From Rossellomorea marisflavi (lineage in GTDB: Bacteria; Bacillota; Bacilli; Bacillales; Bacillaceae_B), in assembly GCA_003667865.1 (NCBI GenBank), contig CP033051.1, forward strand, positions 3,846,001 through 3,910,000: a DNA stretch of 64,000 nt, read 5' to 3'. Shown piece by piece: positions 28,666-37,804 of this stretch. The notes below the pieces were generated by a model. That model was not told the DNA's origin and made no database searches. It was given only the letters and a program-made list of their open reading frames with translations. A program made the translations under genes and the position numbers. The number at the start of each line of letters is the position of its first letter. The first letter of the stretch is position 1.

Positions 28666-28854
28666 ATCACTTCATAGCCTTTTTCATTTAATTTATCGTT
28701 CCGACTTTTTAAACATTTTAACTATTGTTAACATTCCTCATAGATATAAAGTAAATTTCAATAGCATTTTGTTTTTATTAATTTGATTTGTTAGAATACT
28801 ACTTCCACAACGAAATGATTAATCCTTCTTGGAAAATTGTCTAAAAATAATGAA

Positions 28855-28886
28855 GTAAAAAAGCTATCCTCTCCTAGGAGAATAGC
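28855..28886 (-). terminator. Terminator of the gene at 28897
   Basis: Stem GCTATTCTCC/GGAGAGGATAGC with a short loop, then TTTTTT on the minus strand. Confidence 0.85.
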
Positions 28887-28896
28887 ACATGCTAGA

Positions 28897-29154
28897 TTAT
28901 TGGTTTGATACTGCCATATATTTTGTAAAATAAGCACCTAAAATGAACAATATTACAGTAATGGACCAATTGATAATTCCCAAAAAATGAAACCAATAAG
29001 CAAAAAGATTGGTTATACCGATAAGATAAAAGCAAATTGGCGTAAGCGCACTTTTTATCCCTTTTATACCTAATTTCCTTCTTTTCCTAAGCACAAATGT
29101 TATTGAAAAAACAAGGGAGAGTATTACTATAATAGATAGAATGATGGGTAGCAT
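28897..29154 (-). CDS. Small three-helix membrane protein
   Basis: 85 residues, a basic RKRRKLGIK stretch after the first helix, then two more helices. AAGGAG seven bases before ATG 29154. No recognised family. Confidence 0.6.
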   Translation of the reverse strand: MLPIILSIIVILSLVFSITFVLRKRRKLGIKGIKSALTPICFYLIGITNLFAYWFHFLGIINWSITVILFILGAYFTKYMAVSNQ

Positions 29155-29298
29155 TCTCGTTCTCCTTTTCGAAAGATGATGTGCCGTTATCTACTATACG
29201 TCTTGTAGGCTAATTTAGTTTCATTTAATACTATATAAAGATTTTTCAATATAAAGGGTGGATTACACTCTGAAGGATGTAGTCAAATTATTTTCATA

Positions 29299-29571
29299 CT
29301 AGCTTTCTTTCGTAAATAGTATCATTATGAAATATGTTATGATCAGAGTGAGGATCCCTATCCCAAAAAGAATGCCCCCAGAAACTAAGAAGTTACTTAT
29401 ATAGCTTTCTATTCTAATATGATACATAGCTGTATCTGCTCCACCCTGTTCCATAAGCCAACCTTCTGCCATAGACGTCCCAAAAGAAGTACTGAAGAAC
29501 AGAAGTATAAATCCTAATACAGTGATTATCGCACCTAAAGCTGTAAGTCGATTAATATGATTCTTTGTCAT
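29299..29571 (-). CDS. Small two- or three-helix membrane protein
   Basis: 90 residues from ATG 29571; GGAGGG six bases upstream decides this against the long open frame to 29697. Hydrophobic segments near residues 10-30 and 60-85. Lies 58 bases after the DUF4190 gene. Unknown function. Confidence 0.65.
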   Translation of the reverse strand: MTKNHINRLTALGAIITVLGFILLFFSTSFGTSMAEGWLMEQGGADTAMYHIRIESYISNFLVSGGILFGIGILTLIITYFIMILFTKES

Positions 29572-29629
29572 AAAAAACCCTCCAATATCATCATATTTTC
29601 CAATCTCAACTTTCCAGACAATGAGAGTG

Positions 29630-29896
29630 CTAACTATATGAATAAAAAGAAAGAACGCCCAAAAGAATAAGAAAAACAAAAAACAACTGAATAACAAGAC
29701 CTACTATACTACAGATCATTCCTGAGATAGCAAGAACTCTTCCGTCTTCATTGCTGAGCTTGATTTCTGATTGTGCTTTCTTCGAAAATACAATGCCTAC
29801 TATACCAAGAAGTACCCCTAATACTGGTATTAAAATACTTAAGATTCCAAGAGATAACGAGGCAACAGCTTTACCATTTACTTTTGACTTTTCCAC
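29630..29896 (-). CDS. DUF4190-domain membrane protein
   Basis: 88 residues: KAVASLSLGILSILIP and GRVLAISGMICSIVGLV, the two Gly/Ser-rich helices of DUF4190. GTG 29896 is the probable start. Probably cotranscribed with the gene that ends at 29299. Confidence 0.75.
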   Translation of the reverse strand: MEKSKVNGKAVASLSLGILSILIPVLGVLLGIVGIVFSKKAQSEIKLSNEDGRVLAISGMICSIVGLVIQLFFVFLILLGVLSFYSYS

Positions 29897-30003
29897 GATA
29901 CATTCACACCCTTCTTCCTACACAGATAATGTTATGAAAATCTTTCTTCAGCCTTACTCTTCTATCAATAAATGAATTTCTATACTATGAAGAAGTATAT
30001 TTT

Positions 30004-30311
30004 TTAGCAACAATAATCATAAGGATGAAGAGGAGGATATGCTGGTTCAATCCATTTCGGTTCATATAAAGGATCTTTCCAGTGCCAAGCACCCAATGCA
30101 GCTTCACATGCATCAATTGAATGGCTTACGTTTTCAAGTTCAAGAGAAATGTCCGTCAACCCTTGCTCTAATAACCATGTGCAAAAAAAATCTTCTAGAG
30201 GATTGGACTTGTTTGTAATTCAATACATATCCAATGTCTTTTTTGGGAAGTATCGAACCCATCATAGCAATATTGACAAAAAAGTAATCAATATCCCCAT
30301 TTAAGACCTCC
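30004..30311 (-). pseudogene. Remnant of a soluble protein, frameshifted
   Basis: One minus-strand frame reads NGDIDYFFVNIAMMGSILP; after a shift near 30215-30225 another reads NPLEDFFCTWLLEQG, then HSIDACEAALGAW and on to a Tyr/Pro-rich end at TAA 30004. Both look like parts of one protein. A DUF429-type nuclease is possible but not shown. A perfect AGGAGG is upstream of ATG 30300, which is in the wrong frame. Confidence 0.5.
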
Positions 30312-30345
30312 TATTGTTCTAAGAAATTTTTTTCCAAAAGTTTAT

Positions 30346-30525
30346 CTACGTTTTTTCCGATTTCATAATTTCTATTATCGTATCCAACTTTTCATTTATC
30401 TCCATAAGTTGATTGTTTTTTCTTGTTGAATTTATGAGTAACCGTCTTATAAAGAGGGAAAATGATATTACACCTAAAAGTATTAGTGCGAAATAAAACA
30501 ACCGAAATATAATGTCTCCTGTCAT
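30346..30525 (-). CDS. Small membrane protein, DUF4083-type
   Basis: 59 residues from ATG 30525 after AAAGGAGA. One N-terminal helix, then LFIRRLLIN and a coiled-coil tail (NNQLMEINEKLDTIIEIM). The layout matches the Bacillus DUF4083 family. Function unknown. Confidence 0.7.
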   Translation of the reverse strand: MTGDIIFRLFYFALILLGVISFSLFIRRLLINSTRKNNQLMEINEKLDTIIEIMKSEKT

Positions 30526-30594
30526 ATATGTTCTCCTTTCCTGCTAAAGACGGACTCTATAATAGCCCTTTTCTTTCTGTATTTTACACTTACT

Positions 30595-30840
30595 CTAATG
30601 CTGTCGGTTTATTAGCGAGGTAGCTTTTGTATCTTTTTTCAGTAAAATCCAACTACCAATTCCATAAGTTAAACCAAATGAAACAGCAACCCATAGGTAA
30701 GCATTATAATCAATGATATTACCATGGTAAACATTTACTAATAATTGAGTAAGAAACGAAATGCCACCTACCAATAGTAATCCCTACAGGAAGATAATTT
30801 AAATTTTCCTATTCTTCTTGTTTTTCCCCACTTCAGCCAT
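30595..30840 (-). pseudogene. Frameshifted small membrane protein
   Basis: ATG 30840 opens MAEVGKNKKNRK; the continuation FNYLPVGITI is in another frame and GLLLVGGISFLTQLL, ending TSLINRQH at 30595, in the first. Two indels within about 40 bases break a gene of about 80 codons. Confidence 0.55.
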
Positions 30841-30951
30841 TGTTTCTCTTTGGTAAAATAGAAACACCCTCCTATTAACCTTATTTTACCATAGAGGGCA
30901 CCTCTCTATTAAGATTTTCTAGAAGAGAAACACCTTATTTGCGGAATCCGT

Positions 30952-31392
30952 CTATTCTTTAAACTGTGCGTTTGGACAACGTTTTTTCAATTCATTGATA
31001 AACTCGCTTTTGTTATCCGGTGAAATTTTAACACTCCCTAAAATAGCTTTTTTATAGAAAATTTCAATTCCATCCTTCGATGACAGAATTCTGTACCCAA
31101 TAAAAATGTCTTTAGAAGGAATAACCTTGGTTATATCTTCATATAAGATTCGACTTCTAAACGGTCCGCCTTTTACAAGTAAATATTTCTGATCGAATAC
31201 ATATTTTATGGCACATACAATCCATAAGATAAAACCTGTCACAATAATAAATATTGAAGTCATCAGTAGAATCACTGATAGTTGAGTACCACCTTCAACG
31301 AATAGTGGTAAAAATGATACGATCCCTATAATGAGCACTACGATCAAGATAAACTTGATAAAGAAAGAATCTACTTTAGATCGAAACACCAT
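30952..31392 (-). CDS. Membrane protein with bacterial PH domain (YyaB-like)
   Basis: 146 residues: two membrane helices (about 12-60), then a cytosolic PH-like domain (GGPFRSRILYEDITKV near 75, ending in ELKKRCPNA). This is the bPH/DUF1200 architecture of YyaB-type proteins. Start ATG 31392. Role unknown. Confidence 0.75.
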   Translation of the reverse strand: MVFRSKVDSFFIKFILIVVLIIGIVSFLPLFVEGGTQLSVILLMTSIFIIVTGFILWIVCAIKYVFDQKYLLVKGGPFRSRILYEDITKVIPSKDIFIGYRILSSKDGIEIFYKKAILGSVKISPDNKSEFINELKKRCPNAQFKE

Positions 31393-31566
31393 AACGTTTC
31401 ACCTCACTCATGATAATTGTTTTAAATGTAATACGTTTATATGGAATTAATGGTTTCAACTGATTGATCATCACTTCCTTGTATTAAAGGAATGAATACT
31501 CTTGTTACACCTATTTGTCTGGTAAATTGAGTACCCTTGTTTCAAGAACAGTATCTTTATCAAAAG

Positions 31567-31596
31567 TAAAAGGGACTGCCCCATAGCAACCCCTTT
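31567..31596 (-). terminator. Possible terminator
   Basis: GC-rich imperfect stem (AAGGGG with CCCTTTT, inner GC/GC pairs), then TTTTACTTTTG on the minus strand, downstream of the small genes at 31758-32026. The rest of 31393-31757 is empty. Confidence 0.4.
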
Positions 31597-31757
31597 CTCT
31601 TCCAGAAAACCCACCCTTCAGACTAGATTATTTGTATTATTTGTACAGTTATCCAATTAGAACTATCATTTGCTAATCACGTTAACACTTTTGCTGCCAC
31701 TTTAGGTTTCCCTAGAAGCCCCTTGTGTAAATTGAGGTAAACAGATAATGAATCCTT

Positions 31758-31883
31758 TTACCCCAACCAATGATTGCTATAAGCTATTATCCCTAGTATT
31801 GCTCCAACTGATAAACCAAAAGAAAGACCAATTATTGCCCATAATACTTTCGGGTTCTTTTGTGATTTAATGTATCCAGTCAA
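31758..31883 (-). CDS. Small one-helix membrane protein
   Basis: 41 residues from TTG 31883 with GGGAGGA seven bases upstream. A basic N-terminus (KSQKNPK) precedes one Gly-rich helix (ending AILGIIAYS). It starts two bases after the stop of the upstream small ORF, so the two are coupled. Confidence 0.6.
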   Translation of the reverse strand: MTGYIKSQKNPKVLWAIIGLSFGLSVGAILGIIAYSNHWLG

Positions 31884-31885
31884 TA

Positions 31886-32026
31886 TTAAATCCTCCCAGA
31901 TTCAAATAATTTATCTATTCTACGTTCTTCAAGCATTCCAATAATACGGTTATCATCAAACCACAAAAACACATTTTTTAACGCTTCATCAATGCTCTTA
32001 TTTGGTTCATCAACACCACAAGACAA
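31886..32026 (-). CDS. Small soluble protein or 5'-truncated remnant
   Basis: 46 residues from TTG 32026: SCGVDEPNKSIDEALKNV, then WFDDNRIIGMLEERRIDKL. The sequence looks real, and its end holds the ribosome site of the next gene. The start has only a weak GAG upstream. A further open stretch (DYRKYKDINDYNRICKFLE) 60 bases upstream in another frame suggests a decayed longer gene. 32027-32226 holds nothing else. Confidence 0.4.
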   Translation of the reverse strand: MSCGVDEPNKSIDEALKNVFLWFDDNRIIGMLEERRIDKLFESGRI

Positions 32027-32220
32027 AGCACATTGAAACTCAAATTAGTTTGAATTATTATCATACCTTGTACCGTAAGTTTAATAGCTGTTTTCTAAAA
32101 ACTTACATATCCTATTGTAATCATTAATATCTTTATATTTTCTATAATCTTTGCATGATCTCCTTTATTTTACTCAAGACATTTTATCTGAAAGCCCCTT
32201 TATCATTCGTACATAAACTT

Positions 32221-32262
32221 CAACAAAAAAGCGTCAATTCCTTCTCGAATCAACGCTTTGAC
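32221..32262 (-). terminator. Terminator of the alpha/beta hydrolase gene at 32314
   Basis: 10-bp stem with G-U pairs (GCGTTGATTC/GAATTGACGC), then TTTTTTGTTGAAG on the minus strand. The 18-base flank is repeated at 39108. Confidence 0.8.
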
Positions 32263-32313
32263 TTCTTTAAGAAAGCCTTCACTTTGAATAACATTAACAT
32301 TTATTGCTTTAGG

Positions 32314-33030
32314 CTAATCTTCAATATGACTTTTAATGAACTCTTCTAGAATCAGAGAGTAAATTTGTGGTTGTTCAGAATGTACAAGGTGTGAGGCAAA
32401 AGGAATAATTGAAACATGTACTTGTTTATTCATTTCTGGATAAATACGTGTTCCTGCTGTTTCATATTTATTTCCTTCTCCTACCATAAGCAGTATAGGT
32501 AAAGATAGTCCCTTTACATTATTAGTTTCCTCAAATGGATACCAATTCTCGTCTTCTCCCATATATATAAACTGCTTCCAATCTGAGGAATGCAACTCAT
32601 CAAAATATTGCACAGCTTGTTCATTCTTGAGGAATTCTCTTTGTTTTTCAACTTGTGAACGATTCATTTCACTCCAATTGCTAGGCTTCTCTGCAAAGAT
32701 GCCTGATAGAGTTAAAGTGGAAATCCGTTCTGGGAACATTTTTGCAAATTTCAGACCCACTAATGCTCCTAATGAGCAGCCTACTAGGTGGACACGATCA
32801 AGGTTGTAATAATGTAGTGTTTCCGCTAAATCAGAAGCACAATCCTCTAAGTAATTGGAGAAATCATTTTCATGAGATTGACCGTGTCCCCTTAAATCTG
32901 GAACAATCACTTTAAAGTTATTTTTAAAATAATCTCTCTGATATTCAAAGTCTGTTAAACCCGTTTGTAATCCAGTATGAAGAAATAAAATAGGGTCTCC
33001 ATCTCCAACAATTTCTGTATGCAATAACAA
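32314..33030 (-). CDS. Alpha/beta hydrolase
   Basis: About 238 residues. HTGLQTG oxyanion loop, PDLRGHGQS, nucleophile elbow GCSLGAL and C-terminal His in FASHLVHSEQP. The usual acid strand reads VGEGNKYE, so the third triad residue is unclear. AAGGAGG is nine bases before TTG 33030; TTG 33036 is closer. Cytosolic hydrolase, substrate unknown. Confidence 0.8.
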   Translation of the reverse strand: MLLHTEIVGDGDPILFLHTGLQTGLTDFEYQRDYFKNNFKVIVPDLRGHGQSHENDFSNYLEDCASDLAETLHYYNLDRVHLVGCSLGALVGLKFAKMFPERISTLTLSGIFAEKPSNWSEMNRSQVEKQREFLKNEQAVQYFDELHSSDWKQFIYMGEDENWYPFEETNNVKGLSLPILLMVGEGNKYETAGTRIYPEMNKQVHVSIIPFASHLVHSEQPQIYSLILEEFIKSHIED

Positions 33031-33286
33031 TTTCAACTTCCTCCTTATTCTAAGCTTCAATCAAAACAACGAATGTAATCTCTTAAATCAACAATACTGT
33101 AGAAAAACAGAGTATATGAAACAACACGAGTGTCAATCCATTTCAGGATTAAACAATTTCGAAATTTCAAATGTAATGTTTACACTCATCAGATATCGTT
33201 CATATGCTAATAAGCATAGTACATGTAGTTACGTGAAAAATAATAATGGTAATTTAGTATATTCAGAAACTCTATTTTTAAAAAAG

Positions 33287-34336
33287 TTACATTGTGCCTA
33301 TCTGCCTATACCAGTTTACTCGTATTTCATTTAATGCATCTTGATGTTCTGTCAAACCGTGATCACCTTCTGGTATGAGTTCAAGAGTAGTGTGTTCATT
33401 CTGGTTTTCTATTTTTAATGACTCATAGAATGTCTGTGTAAGTTCCCAATTCATTACTTCATCCTTTTGTCCTTGTACAATTAAAGTTGGAGTATAGGAT
33501 CTTTTTAATTCAATAGACTCTTCCTTAGATTGTTTAGATGTTGGATTATACTCTCCAAATTCTGCATGATACGTGTCTAAAAAACCTTTATTCCAAGAAT
33601 TTTCTGGATGTTTAGTTGCCCAAGGGTATAAAAGATTAAGACCAACATATGGGTTTACTGCTATCACACTATCAATATCGTTCCTCATTTGAGATAACTT
33701 AAGTACAACCCCTCCACCTAAGGAGATACCACTCAAACTAATAACACCAGACCTAACCGAACTCTCCGTATTTCCCTCTTTAAAATAGGAATACAATGCA
33801 TCGATGGCGTTGTTGGTATCTAGTGTTGCACCGTACAAACCAGGAACTGTTCCTTGACTATCTCCGTATCCTCTGTACATAGGACTTAAGGTAATGATTC
33901 CACTTTGCATCCCACTAAGCATAGATTCTGCTTCTAAGTTAACGCCAGAAACACTTTGTACACCAGCTAAATCTAAAGGAATGACATATCCACCATGACA
34001 TAATACACTTAAATAATAATATCCATTTGCCTTAGGAATTGATACGTATGCTGCTGTTTCCACCCCCTCACTCCAATACATCATCTGGTAGGCATTTAAG
34101 CTAGGGTCAAGTTCTTTAACTTCGATTTGTTCAAAGGATATAACTGTCCCATCTTCTTTCGCTATTTCAGTTGTCTGTTGGGAGTTTTGTTTTTTTGTTT
34201 TTTCCGGTTGGTCAATAGTAGAAGTTGTTCCTTCTGATTTCGTCTCACCAGGTTGACTAGTATTCGATGGTGAACACCCGTTCATCACAATTATTAAAGT
34301 AACAAGAGATAGAGTAATAGATATATTCTTAAGAAT
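33287..34336 (-). CDS. Secreted lipoprotein alpha/beta hydrolase (S9-like), probable AUU start
   Basis: 349 residues if read from ATT 34336. From GTG 34288 or ATG 34285 the lipobox Cys would be at residue 4 or 5 with no signal peptide, yet the in-frame DNA upstream encodes one (LKNISITLSLVTLIIVMNGC) behind GGAGG eight bases before ATT. A Ser/Thr/Glu linker follows, then a prolyl-oligopeptidase-like domain: GISLGGG nucleophile, GQKDEV acid, GDHGLT His. Anchored outside the membrane. Either AUU initiates or an ATG was lost. Confidence 0.75.
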   Translation of the reverse strand: MLKNISITLSLVTLIIVMNGCSPSNTSQPGETKSEGTTSTIDQPEKTKKQNSQQTTEIAKEDGTVISFEQIEVKELDPSLNAYQMMYWSEGVETAAYVSIPKANGYYYLSVLCHGGYVIPLDLAGVQSVSGVNLEAESMLSGMQSGIITLSPMYRGYGDSQGTVPGLYGATLDTNNAIDALYSYFKEGNTESSVRSGVISLSGISLGGGVVLKLSQMRNDIDSVIAVNPYVGLNLLYPWATKHPENSWNKGFLDTYHAEFGEYNPTSKQSKEESIELKRSYTPTLIVQGQKDEVMNWELTQTFYESLKIENQNEHTTLELIPEGDHGLTEHQDALNEIRVNWYRQIGTM

Positions 34337-34609
34337 AAATAAAACCTCCTTTTATTATGTAATGGGAATAGCCAATAATTACGTCACCCAAAGATTAAAA
34401 ATTCTGAGGTTGGTTATAAAAATCTTTTATATGTATCATTTTCTTAAAACGTGTTCCCTTTATATACATCTACGAAAAACATTTAGAAAAGTTTCTAAAA
34501 ATAATAAAATGTTTACTAGCAAGATTGACTTATGAATAAGCTAGTTCATTTCAATGTCATTACTAATTTGTACTAACTCACCCACTATCTTATTTAATTG
34601 ATCTAATAA
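34337..34609. other. Non-coding stretch
   Basis: AT-rich, with the ribosome site of the upstream lipoprotein at its left edge. No gene or structure I can support. Confidence 0.5.
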
Positions 34610-34662
34610 AATAAAACATAGCGCCTACTTCTATTTAATAAAAGTTGGCGCTATGTTTATAC
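34610..34662. terminator. Terminator of the zinc-ribbon gene
   Basis: 12-bp perfect stem AAACATAGCGCC/GGCGCTATGTTT (34614-34625, 34647-34658) with T-rich flanks. Confidence 0.85.
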
Positions 34663-34670
34663 TTATATAT

Positions 34671-34880
34671 TTATCGTGAAGTTTTTGGCGGCTGGCACAC
34701 ATCACATTTACGCTGGTGATTATTTTTAAATTTCGTGAATGTTTTTTCGAAATTACTACCACATGCACATTTAAATTGTAACTTTTGAGAAAATCCGAGG
34801 TATTCCGTAGTTAGCAATTTACTATCTGAATTGTTCTCAACAAATTCTTTAATTTTACCAATGGTCCATCGTTTATTCAT
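34671..34880 (-). CDS. Small zinc-ribbon-like protein
   Basis: 69 residues. FKCACGSNF and KCDVCQPP supply four cysteines (CxC, CxxC) about 20 residues apart, a likely zinc ribbon, after a helical N-terminus (WTIGKIKEFVENN). The pattern resembles zinc-ribbon repeats found in larger homing or restriction-type proteins, but this is a single unit. Role unknown. Confidence 0.6.
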   Translation of the reverse strand: MNKRWTIGKIKEFVENNSDSKLLTTEYLGFSQKLQFKCACGSNFEKTFTKFKNNHQRKCDVCQPPKTSR

Positions 34881-34937
34881 TCTCTTACTCCTCTGTATTT
34901 TATCTATAAGGAAGGTTTTTGCATCTGTTCAAATTAG

Positions 34938-35159
34938 AGCAAAAGTCATAATGATCCTAAGCTTCTAATTATAACATGTAGTGGTTCACTATTAAACAGG
35001 TCGATTATTGACAATCGGAATTTACAATACTTTGACTTCAATGAATTTGAGGATTTCGGAACACTCTTAATTGTACTTGGGATAAGTGTTTGTGAAAGTG
35101 CGTTAATAGTCATTTCCTTATGGTGGGTAACACATTTCCCTTGTTTGTTAGTATGCTAA
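34938..35159 (+). pseudogene. Possible remnant of a membrane protein
   Basis: 73 codons open without a start: NRNLQYFDFNEFEDFG, then a hydrophobic VLGISVCESALIVIS segment, to TAA 35157. It looks more protein-like than chance but no family is recognised. The remaining 34881-35309 is empty. Confidence 0.3.
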
Positions 35160-35309
35160 AAAAGTTTAAGTTTAACTTCACACTCAATAATATTCTTAAT
35201 TTTGTGAGGGCTACTATTGTTCTATTTTTTTCAAAAAAGAATATTGCCAACTATAAATACAAATAATTACAAAAGCATGAATGCATAAGTAACATAAAGG
35301 ATTGATTAT

Positions 35310-35561
35310 GTGATAGGAAAATTTATTAGAACTTTTTGGATTCTTATTGTGTTGTTGTTTTTAATGATTTTTGTGAGGGAAGACAGCCCTTATTTAGCTC
35401 ATTTTCTTATGGGAATAGCCTGGGTAGTATGGATCGTAATAGGATTAAAAGAGGAAATAGTGAATAAAGACAAAAAGGGAATTACACATTCCCTTCTCGC
35501 ACTTTTCCTCTTCATGACCCTTTTAATCATATGGTATGTTTATCCATTACTTTTTAATTAA
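35310..35561 (+). CDS. Small three-helix membrane protein
   Basis: 83 residues, GTG 35310 with AAGGA nine bases upstream, three hydrophobic segments. It is followed by the small gene split by the IS element. Unknown function. Confidence 0.5.
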   Translation: MIGKFIRTFWILIVLLFLMIFVREDSPYLAHFLMGIAWVVWIVIGLKEEIVNKDKKGITHSLLALFLFMTLLIIWYVYPLLFN

Positions 35562-35619
35562 AATACAGCAATTCCCAATAAAGGGAGTTTTATTTACATT
35601 ACGATGAATAGGTGATTTT

Positions 35620-35682
35620 ATGCATTGGAGAAAGTTTTTTATTTTACTAGTACCGTTCTTTTTATAAATGCTAACTTAGTAA
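35620..35682 (+). pseudogene. 5' part of a small membrane-protein gene split by the IS21 element
   Basis: ATG 35620 after AGGTGA: MHWRKFFILLVPFF, followed by TAA in frame and INANLV in the next frame, so it was also frameshifted. The 3' part lies beyond the element. Confidence 0.5.
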
Positions 35683-35753
35683 TGTACAGAAATGCTCGTT
35701 TAGAGATGTACACTTTTGATAATTAACTGCATAATATTCTGGAGGTGAATATT

Positions 35754-37043
35754 ATGCATATGCAATTAAACATAAATACAAATATCGAAATTAAAAGTCT
35801 ATCAGATTTACCTAAATTTAAAGTGTTGATGGAGAGCTTAAAAATGAAAATAAATAAGAGTAAATTAGCTCGAGATATGGGGGTTGACCGGAGGACGATT
35901 GATAAATATCTTGATGGTTATGAGCAGAAAAACATACGAAACAGAGCATCCAAGTTAGATAAGTTTTATGAAACTATCAAGCTCCTTCTCTCGGAAGAAT
36001 CACTGCAAAAATTTTATTACAAACGAGTTCTATGGCAGTACTTAACAGATAATCATGGTTTGATATGTGGGCAATCCACTTTTAGAAAATACATATCGAG
36101 CAAAGCAGAATTTCAATGTTACTTTAATTCAGGAAAAAGAAAAAGCTCAAAAATGGAAGTGATTCGCTTTGAGACACCACCAGCTGAACAAGCACAATTA
36201 GATTGGAAGGAAAACATTAAGTACATAACGAAAGATGGTCAGATCCTTTATGTAAACGTTAGTGTATTATTACTTTCTAATTCAAGGTTTCGAACATTTA
36301 ACCTATCTATCTCTAAGTCTCAAAGTATCTTATTAGCATTCCTTACGGAAAGCTTTGAAGTGTTTGGAGGAGTTCCAAAAACGATTCTAACTGACAATAT
36401 GAAAACGATTATGGACGAGCCTCGAACTGAATATCAAAAAGGAAAAGTGAATGAGCGTTTCTTTCAATTTTCTAAAGATATGGGGTTCAAAGTGAAGCCA
36501 TGTATTGCAGGAAGGCCAAGGACAAAAGCGAAGGTAGAGTCACCGATGAAATTACTCGATGAGATTCACGCTTATCAAGGGAAGTTTGATTATGAGGAAC
36601 TTCATCAGTTTGTACAAAAACTTTGTAATCGAATCAATAATAGTTACCACCAAGGGACAGGGAAAATACCTATATTGGCATTAAAAAAAGAAAGAAACCT
36701 CTTATTGCCACTACCACATGACCGAATAAGAGATTTCTATAAAATTGATCCTATACTTGCGAAAGTCAATCCATCAAATATGATCACTTTCAAATCCAAC
36801 CAGTATTCAGTACCATCTGGATACATTGGGAAAACGTTAAGTTTACAAGTATACGATAACCATATATTTATCTATTATAACACAGAATTAATTGTCCAAC
36901 ACTCTATTAGTAATTTGAAAATCAATTACAAGCCGGAACATTATGTAGAGACGTTGGCGAGGGGACTTCCCTTTTCAACGGACATAGAAGAACTGGCTAG
37001 AAAAAATTTAGAGGCAATTAATGAGGTGTATAAAAATGAATAG
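35754..37043 (+). CDS. istA: IS21 transposase IstA
   Basis: 429 residues. N-terminal helix-turn-helix (MKINKSKLARDMGVDRRTI), then an rve/DDE integrase core: Asp in QLDWKEN near 148, Asp in ILTDNMK near 216, Glu in KAKVESPMK near 262. Cuts and joins the element ends. GGAGGT seven bases before ATG 35754 fixes the start. Overlaps istB by 8 bases. Confidence 0.95.
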   Translation: MHMQLNINTNIEIKSLSDLPKFKVLMESLKMKINKSKLARDMGVDRRTIDKYLDGYEQKNIRNRASKLDKFYETIKLLLSEESLQKFYYKRVLWQYLTDNHGLICGQSTFRKYISSKAEFQCYFNSGKRKSSKMEVIRFETPPAEQAQLDWKENIKYITKDGQILYVNVSVLLLSNSRFRTFNLSISKSQSILLAFLTESFEVFGGVPKTILTDNMKTIMDEPRTEYQKGKVNERFFQFSKDMGFKVKPCIAGRPRTKAKVESPMKLLDEIHAYQGKFDYEELHQFVQKLCNRINNSYHQGTGKIPILALKKERNLLLPLPHDRIRDFYKIDPILAKVNPSNMITFKSNQYSVPSGYIGKTLSLQVYDNHIFIYYNTELIVQHSISNLKINYKPEHYVETLARGLPFSTDIEELARKNLEAINEVYKNE

Positions 37044-37803
37044 TAGTTACAACAAACTTGTACAGAATTTAGAATACTTAAAGTTAAAGCAGATGATAGT
37101 GCATCTTGATGAAACGATTGATTTTATGAACAATAACCAATTGTCATTTACGGACACATTGATTAAACTGACGGACTACGAAATTGATATGAAAGAAGTA
37201 AATATGGTGAGATCAATGGTTAAGGTTGGAGCATTTCCGCATTTAAAAGAGGTCAAGGACTTTGACTTTGATTTTCAACCAACAATTAATAAACAACAAA
37301 TTTTAGACTTTACCACATTACGCTTTATTGAGCAGAAAGAAAACATTGTGTTCTTAGGACCAAGTGGGGTTGGTAAAACGCATTTAGCAACAGCCATTGG
37401 CATTGCAGCCGCAAAGAAAAGAACGAGTACGTATTTTATGAAGTGTAACGATTTAATCATGAATTTAAAGAGAGCGAAGCTCGAAAACCGTTTAGAAAAT
37501 AGACTGAAGCATTATGCAAAGTATAAGCTACTTATCATTGATGAAATTGGTTACTTACCAATTGATGCAGAAGATGCGAAGTTATTCTTTCAGTTGATTG
37601 ACATGAGGTATGAACAGAAAAGTACCATTTTAACAACAAACGTTAGCTTTAAAGCGTGGGGAGATGTATTCCAAGATCCCAAAATCGCCAATGCCATTTT
37701 AGACCGTGTTCTCCATTACGCTACAGTCGTTAATATTATAGGAGACTCTTATCGTCTAAAAGACCATTTCCACAAAGAAAACACGATAAAAGGAGAGCAA
37801 TAA
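37036..37803 (+). CDS. istB: IS21 helper ATPase IstB
   Basis: 255 residues of the DnaC-like AAA+ IstB family: Walker A GPSGVGKTH near 105, Walker B LLIIDEIGY near 165, and a C-terminal arginine in LDRVLHY. Assembles on target DNA and activates IstA. GAGGTG before ATG 37036 selects that start over 37021. Confidence 0.95.
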   Translation: MNSSYNKLVQNLEYLKLKQMIVHLDETIDFMNNNQLSFTDTLIKLTDYEIDMKEVNMVRSMVKVGAFPHLKEVKDFDFDFQPTINKQQILDFTTLRFIEQKENIVFLGPSGVGKTHLATAIGIAAAKKRTSTYFMKCNDLIMNLKRAKLENRLENRLKHYAKYKLLIIDEIGYLPIDAEDAKLFFQLIDMRYEQKSTILTTNVSFKAWGDVFQDPKIANAILDRVLHYATVVNIIGDSYRLKDHFHKENTIKGEQ

Positions 37804-37804
37804 T

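Noticed and set aside
33116..33334. 72-codon plus-strand ORF
   Set aside because: No ribosome site, Cys/Tyr-rich random composition, and it overlaps the hydrolase gene end.
16000..36000. Defence or prophage island
   Set aside because: No integrase, restriction, toxin-antitoxin, phage structural or CRISPR genes were found; only small membrane proteins, hydrolases and an IS.
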